From assembly GCA_024305405.1 (NCBI GenBank), contig JAKNDB010000105.1:3409501-3473500 (forward strand): a stretch of 64,000 nucleotides of DNA. The letters run 5' to 3'. Within the stretch, counting starts at the first letter, position 1. The number at the start of each line of letters is the position of its first letter. The notes beneath the pieces are model-generated. The model searched no databases and was not told the origin of the DNA. It was given only the letters and a program-made list of their open reading frames with translations. Source of the DNA: Dirofilaria immitis. Its lineage: Eukaryota; Nematoda; Chromadorea; Rhabditida; Onchocercidae. The position numbers and the translations under genes are program-made. This document shows positions 25,968 through 37,900 of this stretch, in pieces.

Positions 25968-26357
25968 TTATTATTATTTATTTTGTGTCCATTATTATCT
26001 TGTTTCCAATTAAAAATAATTTTCATTTTTCAAATACATATATCAGAGTCAGACAAAATACGGAGAAAAAAATGTTTAAATCTAAAAGACTGAAGAAAGG
26101 AGTTAAAAAGTAATTGCGATTTCTTAATGAGAAAAAAGCCAAAGAGAAAATCTAGTTTTTAGGTTAGAGGTTTTTTAAGATTTTTCAAAATCAAGTAAGA
26201 GATTTGAAAATAAATAAACGGATCATAAGAAAAGTTACATAAAGCAAATGATTGTAAATGAATGATACGGCAAAAGAGACAAATTGAATCGAGCTAATAA
26301 ACTTAACTAGATTAATTGGAAACAAGATAATAATGGACACAAAATAAATAATAATAA
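25968..26357. repeat. Perfect 46-bp inverted repeat, 298-bp spacer
   Basis: The left arm at 25968-26013 (starts TTATTATTATTTATTTTGTG, ends TTTCCAATTAA) is repeated as its exact reverse complement at 26312-26357. The arms enclose 298 bp of AT-rich DNA without an open frame. A MITE-like element with long terminal inverted repeats, or a large hairpin, would look like this. I see no clear target-site duplication outside the arms. Confidence 0.85.
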
Positions 26358-26472
26358 ACAACTAAGCAACAAAGAATATAATATAAAACATAAAGAGGAG
26401 AAGTCTGTGAGGTTAATGCATCTTAAAGGAATAAGGAACATATAAATAGATCATATAAAAGAAGTGGAACAA

Positions 26473-29400
26473 TTAGCATAAGCCAAGTGTTGTTGAAAGA
26501 TTAGTAATACCAACAATAAGTGGTAAAACATCTGAAGATGATGAGAATTCGATCGTTAACACTAAATCTGATCGTTTGAATGTTTCAAGCATCGCTTCTG
26601 CACGCCCTTTATAGTATGATATGCGAACACGATCATTGATTGCTGCCGCTTGCTAAAATCAAAATAAAATTTTGCGAAACAAATTAGAAAAAAGTAAAAG
26701 AAAATAGCAATTTTTAAAAGAGAAATTATATCAGAAATTATTAATCCTATCTTAACTTTACAACTATTTTAATTGTACAATTTTTTAGTGATAATGGTCA
26801 GTGTTCCATTGATGAGTACTTGGAAAATATTAACTCAAATTATATCACATTATATTCAAATTATGCATTATACAACAAAGGTTAGAGTTATGAAAAAATT
26901 GGAAAAAAGTAATGTTCATGTACTTTTATTTAAAAGACAAACAATAATGAAGTAAATTAAATCGAAATTGAAGAAGATTTCTTGGACAGTGTTAAACTTT
27001 TACAAATTTCGGTTCTTAAATCAAGAACTTATCTATTCCAATGTTTAGAATTTTATTTATAAATTAGAACATTAGCTCAATGATCTATCGATTGCTGACG
27101 GAGCACATTGAACTTATCTGTCTGATTTAAGATGTAACTCTTTCTTTCTTAGATAATGGAAGATTTCTTCCTTTTCCTTATTCACTTTGTTGGTTTTGCA
27201 GATTTTTCAAATCATTAATTTTATCAAAAGGGATTTGATTCTGAATTTCAAACTTATTCTGGAAAACTTTCGTTGTCATCCAAAAATCTATATTTTAAGA
27301 GACCAGAACTTTTTAGTAAAATAATCAGTATGCTTCTTTTCAGCATATTAAAAGCCGTGTGTGTGTTGATTAGTTACTTTATAGCTTGTTGCTAAGAAAA
27401 GGAGATAAGCCATTGACGAAAAATCAATTCTTTTACTAATTAAAGGAGTAAAAGAATTGAATCAATTCTTTACTAATTAAAGGAGTAAAAAAGTAATCAG
27501 TCCTTTATTATTACTTTAAACAAGTATTACGAAACGGCTCTGGTCGCTTATAAAAGACGAAGTACTTAGTTAGAGAAATATTTCGTAAAAGCTTCGAAAA
27601 ATTTCAGCTCTTCAAAAATTTCGTGGCATTTTTTAAATAAGATTGCAATGAAACTTTTGTACTTTAATTTTTGGCTATAAACAATCCTAAGTTAATGTGT
27701 AATACTTGTTTGGTGTTTAAAGAATCAGGTCACTGTTCACTTCCAATTTCGGATATGACCCTCTATTGCTTTAGACAATTTATAGTTTTTGGAATTTAAA
27801 TTTCCAATTTTAGCATACGATGTGAACACATCCACAAACTTCCATATCTACAAATTCATGGAATAACAAGCCTGTGCCTCTTGCGGTGTGAAACCAATCA
27901 AATCATGTATTGCACTGTTATCCACTAAGCAATCGAGTGCATCGCAAGTTTCGTCAGCTATACGTAGCATTGCTGTCCAGCTTTGTCCAATAAATTGCAA
28001 ACCAGCATGTAATTTGCAAAAAATAGGCTAAAAGTGAAATATTTTGAAAACGAACCAAAAATCTGTTTTTATAAAAAATGAAATTCTCGGAAAATAAATA
28101 AAGTTCGAGAGATCATATTTTTGAACTTCGTATTTAGTTAGTAGAAAATTTCATTCTCGTAAAGCATACATTTCGAGGCATTTATTAAATTTGACATCAA
28201 ACAAGTATTACACATTGACTCAGATTGTTTATAGCAAATTTATACTCAGAAGAGATTACAAATAAAGAAGTTCTCTTATTTGTTTTTTCTAAAAAAAGAA
28301 TGCTATTAAGAATGGTTTGATATTAAATGAAAATTCTCTTATTAAAACCGTGACAATCAAACCAACTAATTAGATAAATACCTGCACTCGTTTACGATGC
28401 ACGACTAGACAGTACTTTCGTTGATGGTAAGCTTCCCTTATTGATATAATGTTTAAAGCACGATAGCGTTCTACAATATTTACATGTGGTACCACCTGGA
28501 GCTTTGCATTGGGCAAAACTAATGTAGTTGGACGATTTTTAAGAGACGTATTATGATACATGGACTTCCTTGAAATTTGCTGAAGTTCTGAACTTTTGAA
28601 AGAGTTTTGAGAAGAGAGAAATGGAACCTGGAAATACTGAGTTGATTTTAAAGCAAGCATAATCGAAAAAGCAACATAACATGGAAATGTATTTTTATCA
28701 TTTATTCCAGTTCACAATGTTTTGCTTAGAAAAAATTATGACTACCACCTCTGATATTTATTTACAAAAAGTAAAAACAAGAGTTTGATTTATGGTCGGT
28801 TTTTCTATTGCCTTACAAAAAGTCAAACTTTTCTTTAGTAATAATAACTAATAAAAAGCTATAATTACAAGATTCCGCTTGGATGATTGAAAATTAGTAA
28901 CTGGTAGCTTCCAAAAATTTTGTACTGATTTGGGAAATAGTATACCCGAACGAAATGATGCGATATCTGATTGAAAAGCAACATCTGGTGCTGAAATTAA
29001 ATATAAAAGAAAAATGACCTGGAAAAAATAATGGAGAGAATGCTTTAAAACATTAAGTTGATAAAATTAAAAATATATTCACGAACATGCAGATTATTCG
29101 TCAATAAAATTGAAAAAACTGTTTTTATAAAATTCGAAAGACTGTACAAACATCATTTATAACCCGCTTCAAATTAATTTTTTTATTATTTTCTTATAGA
29201 GCATCGCACCCAGTTTGTTCATTTCTCGGATGAATTTTTGTTCCTATTTTTAGATGCTTGTAATAAGAGAAAATAAGCGATGACAAAAACTTAAAATTTT
29301 TAGCTATTTTATCATAATTTTATATTATATATTTCAATATCAGATAATTTGCTTGACAAAAAGAAAGAGAGTTCAATTTTTTTAGCTTATGACACAATTT

Positions 29401-30161
29401 GTTTTTAAGTAAACCTTTTTTGTTAGCTTCAAAATCAACAAAAAATAGTGTAGGTATATTGTTAAGAAGACTATAGTAACATAAAATAGAGGAGGTCTCC
29501 GGAAAAATCTAAGAAAATCTAAGAAGTTATATGCAAATTTTAAATATTATTTTTGATGAACAAGGATTTTGTAGCGTAGCTAACGGCAATACAATTGATT
29601 CCAGATCATCATATTTCGTTTTAAAATTTAAACAAAAATCAAACAAAATGTTAATTAAAAACTTGATTACTAATGATTAAATGAAATAAGAAGAACAGAC
29701 CATATCCTAAATAATGCCACATAAGGCCAGAAAACTGAATCATAATGAAACTTTATCTATGAACAGCATGTTAGTAGCTGCTCAGCATTAAATTATAAAA
29801 TATGCATATTACGCTCAATAAACAGGTAGATATTAGGAGATATCATTTGTTAAATTTGCGAAAATTTCTGGAGGATCCTAACATGACCCCGACGTGATTT
29901 GAACACGCAACCTTCTGATCTGGAGTCAGACGCGCTACCGTTGCGCCACGGAGTCATTACACTGCCAGTCCCAATCCCTTTTAGTGAGTTTAAGACACTT
30001 GCTTTTAACAACTTTTTCCCTTGTAAATCGAATGATGTCCGAGCGATTGTCATATCGTTCGCTCCTTTTGCCGAAGAATTTTGTAGAGGACCTAATGGAC
30101 CGTGAATCGAAGGAGAATGTATGAACAGAGCATTGTTATTATCCACTGTTTCCACTTCCAT
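26473..30161 (-). CDS. Conserved-looking 300-aa protein, function unknown
   Basis: Five exons join in perfect phase without any frame break: 29963-30161 (ATG 30161, just after a TTTTTAAG acceptor), 28869-28990, 28382-28627, 27872-28027 and 26473-26652 (stop TAA). The 903 nt encode 300 residues. The N-terminal third is serine/proline-rich and probably disordered. The rest looks helical and folded: VVPHVNIVERYRALNIISIR, KLHAGLQFIGQSWTAMLRIA, VDNSAIHDLIGFTPQEAQ, GRAEAMLETFKRSDLVLTIE. I see no signal peptide, membrane helix or catalytic motif that I can name. The first intron hosts tRNA-Trp on the same strand. The fourth intron appears to use a GC donor (CAG|GCTTGT at 27871-27870), because the in-phase GT alternative does not fit. 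It lies downstream of the RMI1-like gene on the same strand with only 83 bp between the RMI1 stop and this ATG, which suggests a possible operon-like pair. Confidence 0.6.
27423..27496. repeat. 37-bp tandem duplication in intron 4 of the unknown gene
   Basis: Two units of ATCAATTCTT(TT)ACTAATT followed by AAAGGAGTAAAA lie head to tail at 27423-27460 and 27461-27496, with small length differences in the T and A runs. Confidence 0.8.
29884..29955 (-). tRNA. tRNA-Trp (anticodon CCA)
   Basis: A 72-nt cloverleaf reads on the minus strand from 29955 to 29884. The acceptor stem GACTCCG pairs with CGGGGTC (one G-U), followed by discriminator A. The D arm has A box TGGCGCAACGG. The anticodon arm is TCTGA-CTCCAGA-TCAGA, giving anticodon CCA for the UGG codon. 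The T arm is GCGTG-TTCAAAT-CACGT with a good B box. CCA is not encoded. A T4 run about 15 nt downstream can end Pol III transcription. It sits in the first intron of the same-strand unknown gene. Confidence 0.95.
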
Positions 30162-30244
30162 CTTAAAAATTGTTAATTAATTAATTTACCCTAATTATAT
30201 AAATATAAACACCATCCAGGTTATTTAACTAGAAAATGATCATT

Positions 30245-33200
30245 TCATAGCATTTCGAGTAATACTTCTTGCACCTCTGTTTCATCTTCTTGAACTCGCG
30301 CAAAATCTTTGACCATTAGATGAGAATAACGAAAAATTTTGATGATGCTTTCTACCTGTTCAGCGTTCCTTTAATGAAATTACACTTAATATTTGCATAC
30401 GTTTATCATATCGCTTTCTATCATTAAATATTTATGTGCCTCCAAAAACATTACTTCTGAAGTGGGCACACGGAACTTCTTTGCTAAAAACTGCTTACTA
30501 TCCTCGTTGATTGCCTGCCGCCTGTCAATAAATGCTTTTTCATACGAATTCTGTAAATAGCAAGCAATGGTCTTATAAATTATTCACTTCCGTGATTTGA
30601 AATTATGCAGAAAAAATCAATTAATGCTAAAGATATAACAAATATCTTTAACAAAAGGCATTCTCCATTTGTTGATTAAAAAGGAAGAAACTGACAAAAT
30701 TTCTTGAAGCCATAAAGAAAATAGAAAAAGTCATCTAAAAATAAAATTATAGAAATAGGTTGGATGAAGAGGCGTTCGATTTTTTGTCCTTTGCTAGTAT
30801 TTCATTATTTCAAATAAAAACGATAAATACCATTTATTAGCAGTCCAAATCGTCGGTTCCTGAATCTTTGATGAAATAACAGCTGCATGCAGAATCGCAT
30901 CCGCAGATTTTTGTTGGAAATCTGTAGGCCAAACAGGAATCAATGATTTTGCTACTTTCTGTCTTCGTTCATCTTCATTAAGTATAACAGCATTCCGCAT
31001 ATCACATCTTTTCGGGCAGGAAAAGTACGGCTTTCCCCTTCACTTACTAGTGAACGTGTTGTTCCAAAATTTCTCAACTTTGTTGAAAGTGAAGCATTTT
31101 CTGATTGTATTCTGAATTGTGAGGAAGCAGAAAGACCTCGAACACTCTGTGACTGACAGTGCTCCGTGGTTATTAATTTTCCGGTGATTTTGGATCCCAT
31201 TCCTGAGTGGCTTATTATATTTTGTGTACAGAGCATCTGTGATGACACCACAGATGGACATGACTGGTGCACTGATGACTGATTTGATTCTTGTGGAAAA
31301 GCTGTCGTTGAGGTACGGTACTGCGATTCTTGCTTCGAATTAGGAAGTAATAACGATAGAGGTTCCATTTCTCTTTGTTTTCGAAATTGATCTAAGGGTA
31401 AATATCCTGATTCGTCTTTGATTTTCTGACCGATCAATGGCATTTGAGATTTCACTGAGATTTTAGGACTTATTTCGGGAGTGGGGATTTTCTGTTGAGG
31501 TTGAAAATAGGAGGTTATCGTGCGTGAAAAAACAGATTTCTTCCTAAAACAAAATTTTCTTTTTTCTTTTTAAATGAAGTATTTTTAATTTAAAATTTCC
31601 AAAGCTTCAAAATAAATTCATTGTAAAAATATACTGTTTTTTCTTTTTCATGTTTTCTCCTTTTATTGTTTTGCTGGTACACATTGTTTTATTTTTGTTG
31701 TGCATTTAAATTATTTGCAAAATTCTGGCGCATAACAAGTGATGGAACTGCGACCTGAACCTGTAAAGGACAGGAATTTGTAGAAAATGAAGTATCAATT
31801 GCTTATAAATATAAATTAATTTAATTCAAGAAGACTTCATTTTTCAATTTACGCATGAACATATCATAACATGAATATTAACCTTTTCCATCTCTTTTTT
31901 TCCTGTTACCTCCACTGTTTTCACGGAATTTTCATATTCTTCGCTTTTCACACTAAAAAGTTTCCCAATTAAATATCCTTAATAATATATAGTATAATTT
32001 TAGTTCGGGTAATGCAACTACCAAAATAATATTCATCAAAACTTAACTACGAATGATAATCACGAAGATGAAACACAGTGCCCCTAGTGTCCCGAATGAA
32101 GAACCTTTTATAAATTCAAATTTTTTCTTTTGAATGACAGAAAGAATCCTACTACTATTTATCAGATAGGTATTGGAAATCAATTATTTAAAAATTCCGA
32201 AAAAGAAAAAAGACAAGCGCCATTTTTCCGAACATTTTTTACTTCTGAATTATCAACAACATTACTATTCTATTAATTCCAACTTTCTTTCATCAATTCC
32301 TAGTCGTTGTGCCATGACAAGAGCCGGTATATTCTGCTGACATATTTCGCTTTCGCCACCCAATATCATCATATTATTTGGTGTTAGCAACAGCACATTA
32401 CGACGACAAATTGTGCCGCCATATATTAGAAGCTTAAAAACATGTAAATTTCAGACGAGAGATCATGATTCAAATATTGGATGTTTTGGATTTCAAAAAT
32501 ATGAAAATTTATGCGCATAGAAAGCATAACGTAATGTTAAAAAGAGTAACGAAACAATGAAAAATGTGAATGCAAATGAAGATTAAGTCTTATAATTTTA
32601 TAGAATTTGAATGGAACATTTATGCAAATTTATTGGCGAAGTATTACTAAGGACACTGAATCAATGGGATATGTAAGCTTAATTAGAAAATCAATTTAAA
32701 AAATTTAAATAATCCAAATCAAACTTTTGCTCCACATGACAATTTTTCGCATAATTTATCAATTTTTGATATTCTATAGCGCGCAATTTCCTTTGCCCAT
32801 CCGTTATTTCCATCAAACACATTCGATTTGCAGCGCCCAAGTCCTTTAAATAAAAGAGACAAAATATCGTGATCTGAACATCCATAAATTAGGCTACTTT
32901 TACTGGATTAATCGTAGAGAGAACATATCTGAAATCATTTTGAAAAACTTAAATGATCCACTTCAAACCTTTGTTCGAAGCTTTTATGTACAACTTATAA
33001 CTTACCATTTCATTATGAAAACAGCAGAACAAAAATTGTCGTTTTTTTGTTGAATATATAAAGTTATCAATATTCGAGATATCGATACGACGAATATCAT
33101 ATCGATTTGGAAAATATTTTCAAAAATTTTTTTATAAAAACTATACCAAATACTTTATACTGAACTGGACATAAACTCAAAAAGAAACAAGCAAATGACA

Positions 33201-34267
33201 GACAAGAGTTTTTGTTTTCTGATGCGAAAGATTTCAAATTTCATTTCATTTTATAATAACCAAGAAGGATTTTGAATAAAATTTCTAACAGTAAAAAGAG
33301 AAAACAGAAGGGATACGTCTATCGCTCTAATTGCATTTCCAAAAGAAAGCATGTAAGCAGTTAAAATACTTGGAATCGGATCAGATTGATTCGACTGAAA
33401 ATCAATAATCAATGATATGTTCTCCCGAAAATCTGCTAAAAATCTCAACCTCTTTTCCGTCGTTTGTTTCCCAGTCGAAAAAACTGTTATATACATTACG
33501 CCCAATATATTTGTTTAATTTGGAGTACATTGAAGTACGTATGTCTACCAGCCAGTTTATCTGAAATAGAATTATGTTGTTAAGCTTGAACATGTAAAGA
33601 AGAATGTTCTTGAAAGTATATCATCAAATAAGACTATTGAATTACGCAATTTTCAGGTTATTTTTAATAACAAAATTCTGAATTTGGAATTAAGAATAGG
33701 AAAGAATTGAATTTTAGCCGAAATAACTTAAAGTTTCGTTTTACATTAGAGTTTATAACACAGTCTTACTTGAACAACGACATCACTGTCCAGAGACGTT
33801 TTCTTCTCGAATGGTGGCAGACGTATTTTGGACGTGTGCTGTTCGATAATTCCGAATAAAGCCATTGCTCGTATACGAGTTGAATTACTGTGGGTATATC
33901 CTGCAGTAAAAAGGATATAAAGAAAATGATACACGGATATTTACTCCGGTGCAAAGTTTGAAGATTTAGATGAGCACAAAAAGAAAAAATAAAATAGAGT
34001 TAACTTAAATAATACGAAGTTTTAACAGGGAAACTGTAAATAGGAAATTGTAGCACTACCATCCACTTTAAGTTACTGATAACCAAACCGAAACTAGAGC
34101 AATCAGGTGGTTACGACGATACCTTAAAAGAAATGAGAGAAATATTATACCGCATCGTCTCTTTCCATGCGAAGATACTCCAGCACTTCATTCAGCCAAG
34201 CTTCCTTCAGTGTCACATGAAATCTTGAAAATAACTCAGCAACGCTAATCTTCTTCACATCCATCAT
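30245..34267 (-). CDS. RMI1-like OB-fold protein (BLM-TopoIII-RMI complex)
   Basis: RMI1 stabilises topoisomerase III with the BLM helicase and helps dissolve double Holliday junctions. Exons read: 34151-34267 (ATG 34267), 33770-33900, 33495-33560, 32736-32843, 32266-32432, 31883-31952, about 30831-31543, 30401-30550 and 30245-30355. The N-terminal three-helix region has VTLKEAWLNEVLEYL and VIQLVYEQWLYSEL. Then come QINWLVDIRTSMYSKLNKYI, MCLMEITDGQRKLRAIEYQK and LLIYGG...RNVLLLTPNNMMILGGE, which match the RMI1/TDRD3 DUF1767 and OB fold in order and spacing. The later exons are serine/glutamine-rich and then helical; they contain TITSYFQPQ, a PIP-box-like string. I see no Tudor domain, so RMI1 (C. 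elegans RMH-1) fits better than TDRD3. One-base breaks occur at T4 33826-33829 and near T4 31009-31012, and the exon 6/7 and 7/8 joins are out of phase by one or two bases. The N-terminal half is firm; the C-terminal half may be a separate gene. Confidence 0.72.
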
Positions 34268-34992
34268 ATCATCGGTATTCACTGCTTATCTGAATTTATT
34301 AAATGCATTCCAACCGTCTCAATTTAAGCAACTTTTTAGAGTCAGTTTTCGAGTCACATCTTTAATATTCGAATGGAAGTTTCTTTCTTTACCCTGAATC
34401 TCATACTCCGTATCCTTAATTCTCGATCTTTGAGCCCATCCAATTCCATTTACATTTTGAAATTTGAATTGAATGTAAAATGTCTTCATATGCTATAGAG
34501 ATCAACTAATGCCTTTAATTCATCCAATCCCACTCTGCATCTTTACCCTTTTACTTTCCCGCAGAATTTTTTTCGTACTTCCGCGCGTAGCGCGTAATCC
34601 ATGAAGTTGTCTTGTCTTTCATGCAGCGCATTTTTTACCAGCTATCTCCTATTTCTCTACTCCAGAACATATCATACTCTTTTCTACGGTTTCTCATAAA
34701 CCAACCCTTCATCGTTATTTATGCATTTTACAAATTTTCTCTGCCAATCTGATTAACCTTTCGATAGCATTCATATACGATGATTTTCTATGCATTTTCT
34801 CTATCTTCTCTTCATTACCTCTGATTTCTTTATTTACCGCACTTACCTCACGAACCCATCTATCAATTTTCCATTTCTAATGTAATTAATGCCATTATTT
34901 TTCTTATCAATCTCATAATCACTTTGCAAACTACAATATCAGTATAATCTGTAATTCATATATATTTCCTTCTACCAACTATTTGTTTTTAG
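34268..34992. promoter_or_regulatory. Divergent promoter region of RMI1-like and TRMT2A genes
   Basis: This pyrimidine-rich stretch separates the minus-strand RMI1-like start from the first recognised plus-strand TRMT2A exon. It contains TTTCCCGC at 34555-34562, a perfect E2F-type consensus, followed by a rare GC-rich patch CCGCGCGTAGCGCG at 34581-34594. An ATG at 34602 opens a 33-codon frame whose phase would fit splicing into the TRMT2A exon at 34993 through a weak donor. Regulatory function is inferred from position only. Confidence 0.4.
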
Positions 34993-37900
34993 ATTGCAAT
35001 AAAGCTTCATTTCCCGCGAAGATTTTTGAATCCTTGAAGAAACAGTTTTATCCGAAGGAACATTTTAGTATCGTGATTGATACTAATGATAACAAATCAG
35101 AACGATTATCTGTGTCATCTGATTTCTGGCCTGTAATGATCAGCGGAATATTAGAGAGCGGTGACATGAATTCAATTATGTTGGATAGAGAATTAGCACC
35201 TGAAAAGGGTACCATGAGCGAATTTGCTAAAAATGAACTGTCAGAACAGTCTATTTCAAAGAATGAAAAAGCATTGAGTGTTGAAGTGCTAACCCCATCA
35301 TTAAACGAATTCATCATTCCTGCAGAGACGACATCTGCAGTAATTGTGGGAACAGATGAATTAGAAACCGAAGAATGTTTTACCAGTAGTGTTGGCACAG
35401 TCGACAAAAAGTCAAGTTCACGTGTCCAGATACGGAACATACCAACGTATATGAAGTACAAGCAGGTCAAAGAACTTCTTTCAAAGTATGTAGAAACATT
35501 CCATGAGCTTACTTCACAACTCAAGCTTGCTTACAGTTTCATACGTCCCATTTTTTCTTTTTTTTTAATAACTCACTTTAACCTCTTTTTTAATCCGACT
35601 TATACGTAACATTTTCAGAAGTCATTTCTTTCTTTCCAGACTATTTGGTAAGTTCGTTGTAAAAAACATGCGACATACTGGTATATCCGTGTTCTTTTCG
35701 TTATCAACTCCAGAAGAAGCTGTTGTTGCAGTGCAGATTCTTGATGGTTTCAAAATAAAGGTCGAGCTTTACGAGCCAGGATAGCACAACCGGAACAACT
35801 AAAAGTTGTAAGTTAAATAGTCGAAAGTTGGCGGTTAGAGTAGTTCATTTAAATTCTAACAAAACGTCTAGTTATTTGGATCCGGTATTGCAACATATTT
35901 AGTAATTTGGTGGTAGCTTTCAGTTGGCTCCTTTTTAGCGGATTATCAAGGATGATCGTTTTTGATAGACTTAATTAATTCTACAAAATATAGGATATGT
36001 ATATATTATATATCTATATGATGTGAGTGTTACATAACAGAAATCGCTAGATAAAGTAGTATTTGTCAGTATGTTATCTTAAACATATTTGGCCAGTAGT
36101 TACACTCAATTTTCTTAATTCTTTAATTTATAGAAGCCACTGAATAGCAGCCATATAAAATGTACGGCACGTGAACGTGTGACGCCACTAGCCAATAAAG
36201 CGTATAGTGAACAGCTCGAAATTAAAATGAATGATGTAAAGCGAATTGCAATGAACTTCTTGAAGGAGATGATTGGTGCTCATGTAAATGCCGCCAATAG
36301 AATAGACATTGAATCGTTGATTGAATCTGTGAGTTCACTTGTTGATTTGTGTTGGCGCGGGTTCAAATCTATTTTTCTTTAAATGTCAAATCTTATGCAA
36401 GTAAATACTTCACAAATTAATGGCGACGGAATAGTCATGCGTAGCGAAGTTGATTGTTTTAAAATTTTTTATACTGATATATAATTTTTAGGTTAGTAGG
36501 ATTAGGACGGTTAAGAATGGATCAAGTAGCTGCTAGAGTTGATTTTTTTTGTTATTAGATATAGTATTTGCAACTCATATTATAATATTTTAGTGATCGA
36601 TTTCTCACAATGATTTCAGATTCGTCCTTCTCCACGTATCACCGAATATCGAAATAAATGTGAATTTACAATTGGTCGTAATATTGAAGGCCACATTTGT
36701 GTTGGCTTTGTTGGTGGTCGATTTGTGGCTAATCGACATTTTGTACTGCCCGTGGATACGTGTGATAATATATCAGTCCGTATGAAACGTATCGTAGGAG
36801 CCTTCGAAAAATTGGTTGTGGAAAGTGGTGAATCAGTGAGCTTTATGAATTTTCTTTACCATTTCTAGGACCATAGATTTTGCAGAGTATCATATTTCTT
36901 CTGATTTTTTTATAGCCTGATTACATTCATTTGTTGGTGTAATTGTCTTATGAATAATTACTTTTATGTGGCAAGCCTTATAATTAGAAAAAGGACATTA
37001 TTCATGTTATTTTCCCACGTATAAGCTGCGTTTTTCGGACATTTTCCTTAAAATTATTCAAGAATATTGGTTGAATAATATGTGGAAAGAAGGAATAGTA
37101 TATATATTTGGGCATCTCATTTAATTCATGGTATGTTTTTTTTCATATAAATTTTTTTGCAGCCATTCAATGAGTTTGAGAGAAAAGGTGTGTGGAAAAT
37201 GCTTTCCATTCGTGAATTTCGTTCAGATGTAATGATGATTGTAACGATATTTCCAATGGAAGATGAACAGCGCGAAAAAGCTTTAATAAAAGCTGTAAAA
37301 AACGATTTCTTCAGCTGAACAATCTCTTTGATGAAAGCAGTCTTTTTCGCATTACTTCACTTTATTGGCAGCGGTTAGCGAATGCTAGCGACCCGGTTAT
37401 TTATGAACATATTGCAGGCACGTTTTTCTTTTTTTTGCTATAAACCTGACTTTTTCTTGTCCTTAGAAAGCTTATTCAAAAATTTTCTTTTATTTGAAAG
37501 AAAGTTTTGAAACAGCTTATATAATACAAAGACTTTAAATATACTTCTCTATTGTTGAAAACATTTGCGAACATTATGATACGATTTTTATTTGAACTTT
37601 TGTTCTAATTGGAAAATTTTTTAATCAGGAAGGATCTAGATTTTTTCTTCTTTGATAAGCCATTCTTTTTCTTTACTAAAAGTTGACGATAGTTATTATG
37701 TTTTTTTTGTAATCCGAAGCCAGTTTAAGAAGTTATTTTAATGTTTAATTCGCAACACAATTTTAGAAACCTCGAAACTATAGATGATTAAAATATAGTC
37801 ATCTTTTTATTTGAATAACCACGAAATCTGCAAGATTTCAATCATACATTGTCTGAAAATTTTGATGAACATTGAATAATTTTCTTCAGTTTTTAAGCAC

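Larger units (their letters stand above)
21554..26472. other. 4.9 kb gene-poor stretch with repeats
   Basis: Very AT-rich sequence lacking credible exons on either strand. It holds short tandem duplications near 23945-23990 and 24753-24812 and a perfect long inverted repeat at 25968-26357. The missing prodomain exons of the ADAMTS gene might lie at its left side; I could not identify them. Confidence 0.45.

Noticed and set aside
31040..31261. 73-codon minus-strand frame
   Set aside because: Alternative frame of the RMI1-like exon at 30831-31543.
35048..35524. 158-codon minus-strand frame
   Set aside because: Exact antisense shadow of the TRMT2A N-terminal exon.
36352..36372. B-box-like GGGTTCAAATC suggesting a second tRNA
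   Set aside because: No matching acceptor stem, A box or anticodon arm upstream; it lies in a TRMT2A intron by chance.
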